From positions 62,001 through 126,000 of the forward strand of contig NZ_LZIL01000069.1 of assembly GCF_001667075.1 (NCBI RefSeq): a stretch of DNA of 64,000 bases, given 5' to 3'. This stretch comes from Mycobacterium sp. 852014-52450_SCH5900713. Lineage in GTDB: Bacteria; Actinomycetota; Actinomycetes; Mycobacteriales; Mycobacteriaceae. Below are positions 18,083 to 26,571 of the stretch, in pieces. Within the stretch, counting starts at the first letter, position 1; each line of letters begins with the position of its first letter. The notes beneath the pieces are model-generated. The model made no database searches. It worked only from the letters and a program-made list of their open reading frames with translations, and had not been told where the DNA came from. The position numbers and the translations under genes are program-made.

Positions 18083-19024
18083 ATGGCACCGGACCGCCCG
18101 CCCCGCCGTTCTTCAAGCCCCGAACCCGGCACTATCGCCAGCGTGCTGCACAACGTGCGGCGCGCGCCCAAGCGCGTTCGGCGCCAATCGCGGGAGTACC
18201 GGCAATTGATCGAAACGGCTGTCTCGCAGCTTTTTGACGCGGCGGTCCGCCACCCCCAGGGCGGCCCCGCGTCCGGTGAGTACCGGATCGATGACCTGGC
18301 CCGGCTGGCCGGCACCACCACCCGCAACATCCGCGTCTATCGCGACCGCGGATTGCTCCCCCCGCCGTTGCGGGTCGGCCGCATCGCACTGTTCAACGAC
18401 ACCCACCTGACCCGGCTGCGGCTCATCACCTCGATGCTCGATCGCGGATACAACATCGCCCACGTTCGCGAAATGCTCAGCGCCTGGGAGCAGGGCAAGA
18501 ATTTGGGCGACGTGCTGGGCCTGGAGACCGCCATCGCGGGCCCCTGGACCACCGAGAAGCCGGAGACCATGGCACTGGCCGAGGCGCAGCGACTCGTCGA
18601 CGACCCGGACGCGTTCGAGCGCTTGGTAGCGCTGCACGTCATCCGGGTCGACGGAGCCCAAGCCACCGTCACCCGCCCTAAACTGATCGAGGCGTTCAAC
18701 GAAATCCGTGGGTACGGCGTCAAATTGGAGAAGCTCGTCGACCTACACGAGCAGATCGTGCCCGAAATCGACAAGATCAGCGACATGCTGGTGCGCGCCG
18801 GAGCCGAGCACGTGCTGGACCGCATCAAGCCGGGCGAGCCGTTGCCGCCGGATGCCGAGATCGCCGAGCTGATCACGATGCTGGTGCGCTTCCGCACTCA
18901 AGCCGTGGCGACGGTCACCGCCACGCTTGCGTCGTCGATCGAGTCCAACATCGAGTCACTAGTGGGCCAGATACTCGCCGACTACCTCGAGTCCGGCTCG
19001 TCGGCGGAAACGGCGTCGGGCTAG
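18083..19024 (+). CDS. MerR-family regulator with extended N-terminus
   Basis: 313 residues. A basic N-terminal extension of about 65 residues precedes a MerR winged helix: YRIDDLARLAGTTTRNIRVY (about residues 67-86) followed by RDRGLLPPP. The C-terminal half is helical and unlike the short effector domains of metal-sensing MerR proteins, so a hydrophobic or lipid ligand is plausible. It begins 3 bases after the monooxygenase stop and is the last gene of the operon, probably controlling it through the repeat at 13756-13786. In the M. tuberculosis mymA locus the regulator is an AraC protein (VirS), so regulation here is of a different type. Confidence 0.8.
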   Translation: MAPDRPPRRSSSPEPGTIASVLHNVRRAPKRVRRQSREYRQLIETAVSQLFDAAVRHPQGGPASGEYRIDDLARLAGTTTRNIRVYRDRGLLPPPLRVGRIALFNDTHLTRLRLITSMLDRGYNIAHVREMLSAWEQGKNLGDVLGLETAIAGPWTTEKPETMALAEAQRLVDDPDAFERLVALHVIRVDGAQATVTRPKLIEAFNEIRGYGVKLEKLVDLHEQIVPEIDKISDMLVRAGAEHVLDRIKPGEPLPPDAEIAELITMLVRFRTQAVATVTATLASSIESNIESLVGQILADYLESGSSAETASG

Positions 19025-19067
19025 GCCATGTTGGCTTGGCGAGACCCTCATCAGCGGAAAATCACCG

Positions 19068-20084
19068 TCAGTGCCCGCTCAGGGTCAGTGTCCCTTCGGT
19101 TTTCAGCACCTTGCTGGCGGTGATCCTCTCGATCTTGCGGGCCTCGCGCTCGAGGTAGCGCTGCTTGGATTCGTCGAACTTGTCGGAGGCCTGCTCGAGC
19201 TCCTTGACCAACACTGCGAGATCGTCGCGCATCCGCGCGGCCTCCCCGGTGAAGTCTTCGCGTTCGAAGATGCGCCACTTCCTGAGCACCGGCATTACCA
19301 CCTCGTCAAGATGGATGCGCGGGTCGTAAACACCGCCGACGGCGATGATTACCGCCTTGCGCCGGAATTCGGGCACCGTGAATCCGGGCATCTTGAAGTT
19401 GCGCAGGATTCGGTGCACCGACTTCATCGCCTGGTTCGGGGCGATGTCCAGACCCGCCCCGCTGACGTCCCGGTAGAAGATCATGTGCAGGTTCTCGTCG
19501 TGCGAGACGCGGGCCATCAGCTGCTCCGCGATGGGGTCTTGGGATGCCTTGCCCGTGTTGCGGTGGGAGACCCGGGTGGCCAGCTCCTGAAAAGAGACGT
19601 ACATGACCGAGTCGAACAAGCTCTCGGCAAACAGGTCACCCTGCTGATTCTGCCCCGGGCTGAAGCCGCGGGTCATTTGCTCGAGCCGCAGCTTCTCCAG
19701 TTCCACGGGGTCGACGGCGCGGGTGACCACCAGGTAGTCGCGCAACGCCGTGCTGTGCCGAGCCTCCTCGGCCGTCCACCTGTTGACCCACTGCCCCCAG
19801 GGGCCGTCCATGCTGAAGTTCATCGCAATCTCGCGGTGATACGACGGCAGATTGTCCTCTGTCAGCAGGTTCTGCACCATCGCCACCTGCGCGACATCGG
19901 GGAGCCGGCTGTGTCCAGGCTCCCAATCCTGACCGTCCAGCGCATAGAAGTTCTTGCCGTCCGACCACGGGACATAGTCGTGTGGATTCCACTCTTTGAA
20001 CATCGACAGGTGGCGGTTCAGCAGGTCCTCGACCACCGGCTCGAGTTCATGTAATAGCTGCAGGTTGGTCAGGTCGTTGGACAC
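19068..20084 (-). CDS. Acyl-ACP desaturase, DesA1-like
   Basis: 338-residue soluble di-iron desaturase, the same length as M. tuberculosis DesA1 and similar throughout by eye (for example HLSMFKEWNPHDYVPW, GQWVNRWTAEEARH, MIFYRDVSGAG). Seen: both iron-ligand motifs, EEARH near residue 107 and DENLH near 196. It introduces a double bond into acyl chains bound to acyl carrier protein, in mycobacteria linked to mycolic acid precursors. The usual desA1 is elsewhere in mycobacterial genomes, so this is probably a paralogue; it is convergent with the MerR-ended operon. The upstream region carries two small inverted repeats. Confidence 0.85.
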   Translation of the reverse strand: MSNDLTNLQLLHELEPVVEDLLNRHLSMFKEWNPHDYVPWSDGKNFYALDGQDWEPGHSRLPDVAQVAMVQNLLTEDNLPSYHREIAMNFSMDGPWGQWVNRWTAEEARHSTALRDYLVVTRAVDPVELEKLRLEQMTRGFSPGQNQQGDLFAESLFDSVMYVSFQELATRVSHRNTGKASQDPIAEQLMARVSHDENLHMIFYRDVSGAGLDIAPNQAMKSVHRILRNFKMPGFTVPEFRRKAVIIAVGGVYDPRIHLDEVVMPVLRKWRIFEREDFTGEAARMRDDLAVLVKELEQASDKFDESKQRYLEREARKIERITASKVLKTEGTLTLSGH

Positions 20085-20130
20085 GAAACCCTCCAGTTAT
20101 GTGTGCCGTCAAGTAACGCACAATGTATCT

Positions 20131-20158
20131 GTGTCATGCGGTTACATGAAGATGACAC
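20131..20158. promoter_or_regulatory. Inverted repeat upstream of the desA1-like gene
   Basis: GTGTCAT (20131-20137) and ATGACAC (20152-20158) form a perfect inverted repeat with a 14-base spacer, 47 bases before the desaturase start. GTAAC (20113-20117) and GTTAC (20141-20145) form a second, interleaved pair. Either may be a repressor site for the desaturase; which regulator binds is unknown. Confidence 0.35.
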
Positions 20159-20254
20159 GCCGGAAACCCGGCGAACTAGGGCCAAAGGTCCCTATGGCGG
20201 GGATGGGCCGTCCGCCGGAGGACTCCGACGGGGCACGAGTCAGTCGCGCGAGCG

Positions 20255-21607
20255 CTACCGGCGCGGAACCAGGTAGGGCGCGAGGGTGGACAGCTTTTCG
20301 CAGGTCTCTTCGAATTCCCGCTCCGGCGTGGACTCTTCGATGATGCCCGCCCCGGCCCGCAACCATGTCATGCCGTCGCGTTCGTAAGCCGCCCGCAATG
20401 TCAGCGCCGCGTCCAGGCCGCCGTCGGCCGAAAACATCACGACCGCACCGGAATACAGTCCGCGCGGTGCGTCGTCGAGGCGCAGGATCGCCTCCACGCC
20501 GGCCGCCTTCGGGATGCCAGACGCGGTGACCGCGGGGAAAAGCGCTTCCAGCGCGTCCATCCGGTCGTGCGACGGACTTAGCCGCCCGCTGACCGTGGAG
20601 CCGAGGTGCTGCACGCTCCCGCGTTCCCGGACCGTCATGAAGTCGGCGACAACCGCACTGCCGGGTTCGGCGATCTCGGCCATCTCCTGCAACGAGCTTC
20701 GCACCGAGATGGCGTGCTCGACAATCTCTTTGGAGTTCGATTCCAGGTCGTCGCGGGCCTGCCGGTCGCGGGCCACGCCGCGACCCAGCGCCCGCGTACC
20801 CGCCAGCGGCTCGGTCACCACGATGCCGTCGTCGTGCACGGCCGCGACCAGTTCGGGGCTGTAGCCGACGGCGCGGATTCCACCCAGCCGCAACAAGAAC
20901 GACCGCACCGGGGTGTTGTGTCGACGACCCAGCCGGTAGGTGGACGGGAAGTCCAGCCGGAAAGGCACCGCTAGACAACGGGACAGGATCACCTTGTGGT
21001 AGCGGCCCGACGCAATCTCGCCGACGGCCGACGCCACCCGATCGCGGTACTTGGATGGGTCGGCCATGACGTCGACCGCGCGAGCCTGCCGCGCCTCGGG
21101 CACACCGTCACCCAGCAATCCGAGTACCGCGTCGCGATGCGCCGCGGTCGCGTCCCACAGCTGGACCGCATCCCGGTCCACCACGATGCGCGTGCGGGGC
21201 CAGAACACGCGAGCCAGCGGGGTTCGCGGCGCCAGCCGCTGCTGCAGCCCGTAGCGGTAGACGCCGAACTCGAAGGCGATCCAGCCGAAGAGCTGGTCGG
21301 TTTCCAGCAACAGCCTGTCGACGGCCTCGCCCAGCACGGGCCCGGGCCGCCCCGACCACTGCTGCCGCTGCACCACCCCGTCCCGGATGACCCGCACTTC
21401 GTCGCTGTCCAGCTCGACCATCGCGCGCACACCGCTGGCCAGCACCCATTGACCCCCGCGCTCGTAGAGCAGGTATTCCTCGCCGGTTTGTTCGGGTAGC
21501 AACGCGGCGAGCTCGGCGGCCAGGTCGGCCGGGTCTACGTGCACGGGAAGGGGAATCGGCGATGACGTGGAGCCGGCGGAACTCGTCTGAACGCTGGCCT
21601 CGGTCAC
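20255..21607 (-). CDS. mbtI: MbtI, salicylate synthase
   Basis: 450 residues, the same length as M. tuberculosis MbtI. It belongs to the chorismate-using MST family and converts chorismate to isochorismate and then salicylate plus pyruvate, providing the starter for mycobactin. Seen: GRYHKVILSR near residue 200, EPLAGTRALGRG near 270, the magnesium-site region with SNSKEIVEH near 294, and the C-terminal RAGAGIIEESTPEREFEET. ATG 21607 lies 6 bases after an iron box. It is separated from mbtA by the accessory block 7252-20084. Confidence 0.95.
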   Translation of the reverse strand: MTEASVQTSSAGSTSSPIPLPVHVDPADLAAELAALLPEQTGEEYLLYERGGQWVLASGVRAMVELDSDEVRVIRDGVVQRQQWSGRPGPVLGEAVDRLLLETDQLFGWIAFEFGVYRYGLQQRLAPRTPLARVFWPRTRIVVDRDAVQLWDATAAHRDAVLGLLGDGVPEARQARAVDVMADPSKYRDRVASAVGEIASGRYHKVILSRCLAVPFRLDFPSTYRLGRRHNTPVRSFLLRLGGIRAVGYSPELVAAVHDDGIVVTEPLAGTRALGRGVARDRQARDDLESNSKEIVEHAISVRSSLQEMAEIAEPGSAVVADFMTVRERGSVQHLGSTVSGRLSPSHDRMDALEALFPAVTASGIPKAAGVEAILRLDDAPRGLYSGAVVMFSADGGLDAALTLRAAYERDGMTWLRAGAGIIEESTPEREFEETCEKLSTLAPYLVPRR

Positions 21608-21613
21608 GGTTAG

Positions 21614-21632
21614 TAAATGTAGCCTAACCTAT
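21614..21632 (-). promoter_or_regulatory. IdeR iron box upstream of mbtI
   Basis: On the minus strand this reads ATAGGTTAGGCTACATTTA, matching the consensus TTAGGTTAGGCTAACCTAA at 14 of 19 positions. The gene-distal half is near perfect; the gene-proximal half is degenerate. It ends only 6 bases before the mbtI ATG. Confidence 0.8.
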
Positions 21633-22008
21633 GTAGGAGCGCGCAACCGCTCCCTGCAAGCCCCGGCAAATCCGGGCCGGTCCGCTAAAACTCCCTTCGA
21701 GTCAATGCGCCGGCGGTCCCGGGGCGGCGCGGGGCTCAGGACCCCGGCGGCCGGACCCGCAACAGTTTCCGCAGGTAATCGAAGCGGCCAAGCCGGTGTC
21801 GTCGGCGCCCGCATCCCCTGTGTGCACCTCGACACCCCAAAGACACCCCGAACGTTTCCCCACTGTTTACGTCGCGACCGAACATCGACCGGCCACGGCG
21901 ACGCGACTTCTCCTAAGATCGAGTCGATCCGTGCAAACCCGCCAACGGGGCTTCAGTTGGGCGCGGTGGCTCGGGTGAGCTCCATCGCAGTAGGTAAAGG
22001 AGTGGCGC
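21633..22008. other. Intergenic region between mbtI and the small gene at 22047
   Basis: About 375 bases without a gene I can support. Open frames here are arginine- and proline-rich and look like noise. It must carry the promoter for the downstream small ORFs. GGTAAAGGAG at 21993-22002 is the ribosome site for the mini-ORF at 22009. Confidence 0.4.
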
Positions 22009-22056
22009 GTGAACTCCTATCCGGACGACTATTCGAGAGCAACATCATGTTCGTGA
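22009..22056 (+). CDS. Mini-ORF (15 codons) overlapping the start of the next gene
   Basis: GTG 22009 lies 6 bases after AAAGGAG, the best ribosome site in the area. It encodes MNSYPDDYSRATSCS and stops at 22056, just past the ATG (22047) of the next gene. The downstream ATG has only a weak GAGAG of its own, so ribosomes ending this mini-ORF could re-initiate there. It may be a coupling or leader peptide. There is no sign that the peptide itself has a function. Confidence 0.45.
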   Translation: MNSYPDDYSRATSCS

Positions 22057-22259
22057 TCCGGCTTGCAAACGGCGAAGAGGTCCAGGGCGGCGACAGTGAC
22101 GAACTCGAAATCAACCAGGAAACCGGAGTGCTTACGGTTTCGCGCGTTGACGGTTTCGAGAAAATCACCACCCATTACTCACCAATGGCATGGCTGTCGG
22201 TGACACACCGCCAGAAGGGCGTCGGGGTCCGGCCGTCGGTTATTTCGTCGGCGCGTTGA
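22047..22259 (+). CDS. Small conserved-looking hypothetical protein (70 aa)
   Basis: 70 residues starting MFVIRLANGEEVQGG and containing SRVDGFEKITTHYSPMAW. The composition is acidic and globular, with no membrane segment or signal peptide and no Cys. Base use is typical of real genes here, unlike the arginine-rich frame upstream of it. I do not recognise the family. An in-frame GTG at 22002 would add 15 residues but sits on top of the ribosome site. It lies between mbtI (divergent) and the SbtA-family gene, with 289 bases to the latter. Confidence 0.6.
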   Translation: MFVIRLANGEEVQGGDSDELEINQETGVLTVSRVDGFEKITTHYSPMAWLSVTHRQKGVGVRPSVISSAR

Positions 22260-22548
22260 TACTTCACTGACCCCACAGCAAATACACAGCACTTTCCCAC
22301 CAAATCCACGCCTGCCAAGCCGCCGGCGCGCCCCCGAAAGATCGCCGGCCACAGGCCTTTGAACAGGGATTTTCCTGCGCGCCGGCCAGCCGGCAGCGCT
22401 TCGACACGCTCGTACTACACCCTTTGCATTCGAGTGGCGGTTTGACACCGGCGGGGATAGGTTTTGCTCGGTCGTCGGGATGTTCGTGGTGGCTCCGCTT
22501 GCGGACGGTGCTTTCCCTGATCACCGCACTCATCGAGGGAGGCATCGA

Positions 22549-23784
22549 ATGCTGCAAGAGTTCTGGCAGAACTTCACCCATAACCTGTTCAAGCCGCTCC
22601 TGCTGTTCTTCTACTTCGGATTCCTCATCCCGATCCTGAAAGTGCGCTTCGAATTTCCCTATGTGATCTACCAGGGCCTGACCATGTACTTGCTGCTGGC
22701 CATCGGCTGGCACGGCGGTGAAGAACTCGCCAAGATCAGCGCCGGCAGCATCGGGGTGATCGTGGGCTTCATGGTGTTGGGGTTCGTGCTCAATTTCGTG
22801 ATCGGCGGCCTCGCCTACCTGCTGCTGAACTGGTTGACGTCGCTACGAAGAATCGACCGAGCGACGGTCGCGGGGTATTACGGATCCGACTCGGCGGGCA
22901 CGTTCGCCACCTGCGTTGCCGTCCTGACGGCCATCGGCATGGCGTTCAACGCCTACATGCCGGTCATGTTGGCCGTCATGGAGATTCCGGGCTGCCTGGT
23001 GGCCCTGTACTTCGTGGCGCGGCTTCGCCACCGCGGCATGGACACGGCGGGAAACATGATGGACGAACCGGGCTACATCGCGCCGGTCAGGGTCGGAGTC
23101 GGGCCCGGCACCGCGGCCCAGCCCCCGCACGGCCAGAGCCTCGAGGCCGAACACGAGCGCGGGATCGAGGAGGAGCTCGAATTCTCCCTGGAAAAGCTCG
23201 ACCATCCAGACTGGGAGCCCGACCAGAGCCCGCCTCGCACGTCGAGCAATCGGGCGCCGATCTTCTCGCGGGAGCTCTTCCAAGAGGTCTTCCTCAACCC
23301 CGGCCTCGTCCTGCTGATGGGAGGCATCATCATCGGCCTGGTCAGCGGGCTACAGGGGCAGAAGGTCGTCGCCGACGACGACAAGTTCTTCGTCATGGCG
23401 TTCCAGGGTGTGCTCTGTTTGTTCCTGCTCGAGATGGGCATGACGGCCTCCCGGAAGTTGAAGGATCTGCGAACGGCGGGCCCCGGTTTCATCCTCTTCG
23501 GCCTGCTGGCGCCGAACCTCTTTGCGCCGCTTGGCATCCTGGTTGCCCACATCTACGCCTCGCTCACCCACGTCGATTTCAAGCCGGGAACCTATGTGCT
23601 CTTCGCCGTGCTCTGCGGCGCGGCGTCCTATATCGCCGTCCCGGCGGTCCAGCGGCTGGCGATACCCGAGGCCAGCCCCACCCTGCCGTTGGCCGCATCA
23701 CTCGGTTTGACGTTCTCCTACAACGTGACGATCGGGATCCCGCTTTACATCGAGGTCAATCGGCTGATCGGCCACTGGTTCTAG
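22549..23784 (+). CDS. SbtA-family (DUF897) sodium-dependent bicarbonate transporter-like protein, copy 1
   Basis: 411 residues from ATG 22549 with GAGGGAGG upstream. Two hydrophobic halves of about five membrane segments each are joined by a charged cytoplasmic linker (about residues 180-250, rich in Glu with EEELEFSLEK). Seen: FKPLLLFFYFGFLIPILKV near the N-terminus and GYYGSDSAGTFATCVAVL near 105, both typical of the SbtA fold. Cyanobacterial SbtA takes up bicarbonate with sodium; the substrate in mycobacteria is not established. The position between mbtI and hemW matches Rv2387 (417 residues). A second, similar gene follows 209 bases downstream. Confidence 0.78.
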   Translation: MLQEFWQNFTHNLFKPLLLFFYFGFLIPILKVRFEFPYVIYQGLTMYLLLAIGWHGGEELAKISAGSIGVIVGFMVLGFVLNFVIGGLAYLLLNWLTSLRRIDRATVAGYYGSDSAGTFATCVAVLTAIGMAFNAYMPVMLAVMEIPGCLVALYFVARLRHRGMDTAGNMMDEPGYIAPVRVGVGPGTAAQPPHGQSLEAEHERGIEEELEFSLEKLDHPDWEPDQSPPRTSSNRAPIFSRELFQEVFLNPGLVLLMGGIIIGLVSGLQGQKVVADDDKFFVMAFQGVLCLFLLEMGMTASRKLKDLRTAGPGFILFGLLAPNLFAPLGILVAHIYASLTHVDFKPGTYVLFAVLCGAASYIAVPAVQRLAIPEASPTLPLAASLGLTFSYNVTIGIPLYIEVNRLIGHWF

Positions 23785-23993
23785 TTGCGCCCACCGGCGA
23801 ATCGAGATGGGCGACAATTCCTTTGACCGGCCGGGCCGGACCTGAGTCGACACCCGATCCAGCTGGTTGTTAATTGTTCGTAAAGACGGGTTGAGTCGGC
23901 TCGCCGAAGCCCGTGGGTCTCCACTAAGTTCGTGGGCGCCGCGAGTCGCTTGCTGCCGCCCGCTGCGCCGGACTGCGTCGCCGGGAGGCGCCC

Positions 23994-25211
23994 ATGCTCT
24001 ACGAGTTGTGGCAGAACTTCGTCCACAATCTCTTCAAGCCACTGTTGCTGTTCTTCTATTTCGGGTTCCTCATCCCGATTCTCAAGGTGCGGTTCGAGTT
24101 TCCCTACGTGATCTACCAGGGCCTGACCATGTACCTCCTGGTGGCGATCGGCTGGCAGGGTGGTGAGGAGCTCGCCAAGGTAAAACCGGCCGACATCGAC
24201 AACATCGCCGGGTTCGTAGCGCTGGGCTTCGCGCTGAATTTCGCGATAGGTGTACTCACCTACGTCCTGCTGCGCTACCTGACCAGGCTGCGGCGGGTCG
24301 ACAGGGCGACGGTTGCGGGCTACTACGGATCGGACTCGGCCGGCACGTTCGCCACCTGCGTGGCCGTACTGACCAGCGTCGGGATCGCCTTCGACGCCTA
24401 CATGCCGGTCCTCCTGGCGTTCATGGAGATTCCCGGCTGCCTGGTGGCGCTATACCTGGTGGCCCGACTCCGGCACCGCGGAATGGACGACTCCGGCTAC
24501 CTGCCGGACGAACACGGCTACACCGCTGCCGCCAAGGTGGGGCCGGGCGCGGCCGCCCAAGCAGAAGGAGTGGACGAGCGAACCGAGCGCGGGATCGAGG
24601 AGGAGCTGGAGTTCTCACTGGAAAAGCGAGAACATCCCGAGTGGGACGGGGACACCCTGCAGCGCAAGAAGGCACCGCTGTTCTCGCGCGCGATTTTGCA
24701 GGAGGTCTTCCTCAACCCCGGACTGATCCTGCTCGTCGGCGGCATCGCCATCGGTTTCATCGGTGCGCTGCAGGGCCAGAAGGTTGTGCACGACCAGAAC
24801 GAGCTGTTCGTCGCGGCGTTTCAGGGTGTGCTCTGCCTGTTCCTGCTCGAAATGGGAATGACGGCGTCCCGCAAGCTACGGGACCTCAAGTTGGCCGGCA
24901 GCGGGTTCATCATCTTCGGCTTGTTGGCGCCCAATGTCTTTGCGACGCTGGGCATCCTGGGCGCCTACTGCTACGCCAACCTCACCGATACACACTTTCA
25001 GCCGGGAACCTACGTGCTGTTCGCCGTGCTGTGCGGCTCGGCGTCCTACATCACGCTGCCCGCGGTGCAGCGGCTGGGAATCCCGGAGGCGAGCCCGACC
25101 TTGCCGCTGGCCGCCGCGCTGGGTCTGACATTCTCCTACACCGTCACCATCGGGATCCCGCTGTACATCGAAATCAATCACGCAGTCGCGCACTGGTTCC
25201 CGAGCAGCTGA
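23994..25211 (+). CDS. SbtA-family transporter-like protein, copy 2
   Basis: 405 residues from ATG 23994 with GGGAGG 6 bases upstream. It is very similar to copy 1 over its whole length, including the opening FKPLLLFFYFGFLIPILKV, GYYGSDSAGTFATCVAVL and the C-terminal GIPLYIEINHAVAHWF. The linker between halves is shorter and differs most (about residues 180-230). This is a tandem duplication that has diverged mainly in the cytoplasmic linker, the part most likely to bind a regulator. M. tuberculosis has one gene here. Confidence 0.78.
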   Translation: MLYELWQNFVHNLFKPLLLFFYFGFLIPILKVRFEFPYVIYQGLTMYLLVAIGWQGGEELAKVKPADIDNIAGFVALGFALNFAIGVLTYVLLRYLTRLRRVDRATVAGYYGSDSAGTFATCVAVLTSVGIAFDAYMPVLLAFMEIPGCLVALYLVARLRHRGMDDSGYLPDEHGYTAAAKVGPGAAAQAEGVDERTERGIEEELEFSLEKREHPEWDGDTLQRKKAPLFSRAILQEVFLNPGLILLVGGIAIGFIGALQGQKVVHDQNELFVAAFQGVLCLFLLEMGMTASRKLRDLKLAGSGFIIFGLLAPNVFATLGILGAYCYANLTDTHFQPGTYVLFAVLCGSASYITLPAVQRLGIPEASPTLPLAAALGLTFSYTVTIGIPLYIEINHAVAHWFPSS

Positions 25212-25214
25212 GCA

Positions 25215-26387
25215 CTACCCCAGGACGGTCCGCACCACGGCGTCGGCCAGCAGCCGACCGCGCGGCGTGAGGACGAACCGATCGCCGTCGGATATCAGCA
25301 ACCCGTCGGCGACCGCGCCTTCGGCGCGTTCGAGTTCGGCGGGGCTCAGCACGTCACGCGGAAGACCCTGCCGCAGCCGGGTTTTCAATAGGACCTCTTC
25401 GGTGTGCAGCGCGTCGGCGTCCAGCCGCTCGAATCCTCCCACGGGTAGCCCGGGAGCGGCCAGCCTCTCCGCATAGGCGTTGGGGTGCTTGACATTCCAC
25501 CACCGCGTGGCGCCGGCGTAGCCATGGGCTCCGGGTCCCGCACCCCACCACTGGCCACCGTCCCAATAGCCGAGGTTGTGTCGGCATTCGCCGCCGGGCC
25601 GCGACCAGTTGGACACTTCGTACCAGGTCATTCCGGCCTCGGACAACCGGGCATCGACCAGCTCGTAGCGGTGCGCGAGCACGTCGTCGTCCGGGGCCGC
25701 CAGCTCGCCACGCCGAACGCGTCGGGCCAGGGCGGTGCCCTCCTCCACGACCAGCGCGTACGCCGACACGTGATCGACGCCGGTCTCGATCGCCGTGTCG
25801 ACCGAGCGCAGCAGATCGTCGTCGGACTCTCCCGGCGTCCCATAGATCAGATCGAGGCTGACGTGCTCGAAGCCCGCATCCAGCGCTTCGCGCGCGGCGG
25901 CGGCCGATCGGTTGGGGGTGTGAATGCGGTCGAGGACTCCCAGCACCCTGGGTGACACCGACTGCATGCCGAGCGACACCCGCGTGTAGCCGGCCGCGCG
26001 GATGGCGTCGAAGAAGTCCGGCCAGGCCGACTCGGGGTTGGCCTCCGTGGTGATCTCGGCGTCGGGCGCCAGCGCGAAATGCTCACGCACCATGTCCACC
26101 AGCGCCGCCACGCGCACGCCGCCCAGCAGTGACGGCGTACCTCCCCCGACGAACACCGTGTTCACGGTCGGCCCGGAAAGCCGCTCCGCAGCCAGCTCCA
26201 ACTCGGTCCGCAGCGCCGCCAGCCAGGCGTCGGGGTTCACACCGCCCAACTCGGCGGGCGTGTAGGTGTTGAAATCGCAGTAGCCGCAACGCGTTATGCA
26301 GAACGGCACGTGAATGTACACCCCGAACGGCCGCCCGGGGACGGGCTGCAGTTCGGGCAGCTCGACCGTTTCCTCGCGAAGCGCCAT
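25215..26387 (-). CDS. hemW: HemW, radical-SAM heme chaperone (HemN-like)
   Basis: 390 residues from ATG 26387. Seen: the radical SAM cluster motif CITRCGYC (Cys 30, 34 and 37), VFVGGGTPSLLGG, SLGMQSV and LDLIYGTPGESDDD. It is long annotated as oxygen-independent coproporphyrinogen oxidase, but proteins of this length and motif set are HemW heme chaperones, which insert heme into respiratory enzymes. It is the counterpart of Rv2388c (375 residues). It ends 3 bases beyond the convergent SbtA copy 2. A longer frame to 26444 lacks a better start. In M. tuberculosis rpfD and Rv2390c come next; here they are absent. Confidence 0.88.
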   Translation of the reverse strand: MALREETVELPELQPVPGRPFGVYIHVPFCITRCGYCDFNTYTPAELGGVNPDAWLAALRTELELAAERLSGPTVNTVFVGGGTPSLLGGVRVAALVDMVREHFALAPDAEITTEANPESAWPDFFDAIRAAGYTRVSLGMQSVSPRVLGVLDRIHTPNRSAAAAREALDAGFEHVSLDLIYGTPGESDDDLLRSVDTAIETGVDHVSAYALVVEEGTALARRVRRGELAAPDDDVLAHRYELVDARLSEAGMTWYEVSNWSRPGGECRHNLGYWDGGQWWGAGPGAHGYAGATRWWNVKHPNAYAERLAAPGLPVGGFERLDADALHTEEVLLKTRLRQGLPRDVLSPAELERAEGAVADGLLISDGDRFVLTPRGRLLADAVVRTVLG

Positions 26388-26558
26388 GCCAAATGATCCC
26401 ACGGTGCTCGCTGCCCGGCCGCGGCGTCGATCCCCGGCCCGCACTCGATGCCCGCGGCGTTTTCCTGGCTTTTCTCACCGGCGCGGCCAGCTTAATCCGA
26501 ATTTCGCTCACCGTGAGCGGATATTTGACCTGGTTGTATGGCCCCCCGACGGGCATGG

Positions 26559-26571
26559 CACAATGGGCAAC
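26559..26571 (+). promoter_or_regulatory. -10 element of the nirA-cysH leader
   Basis: CACAAT (26559-26564) ends 7 bases before the GTG of the leader ORF, the spacing expected if transcription begins exactly at that GTG, as for leaderless mycobacterial transcripts. I see no clear -35, which is common for these promoters. The start site is inferred. Confidence 0.55.

Noticed and set aside
22440..22480. TTTGACA with GGATAGGTT as a promoter for SbtA copy 1
   Set aside because: The spacing between the two elements is about 10 bases, too short for a -35/-10 pair.
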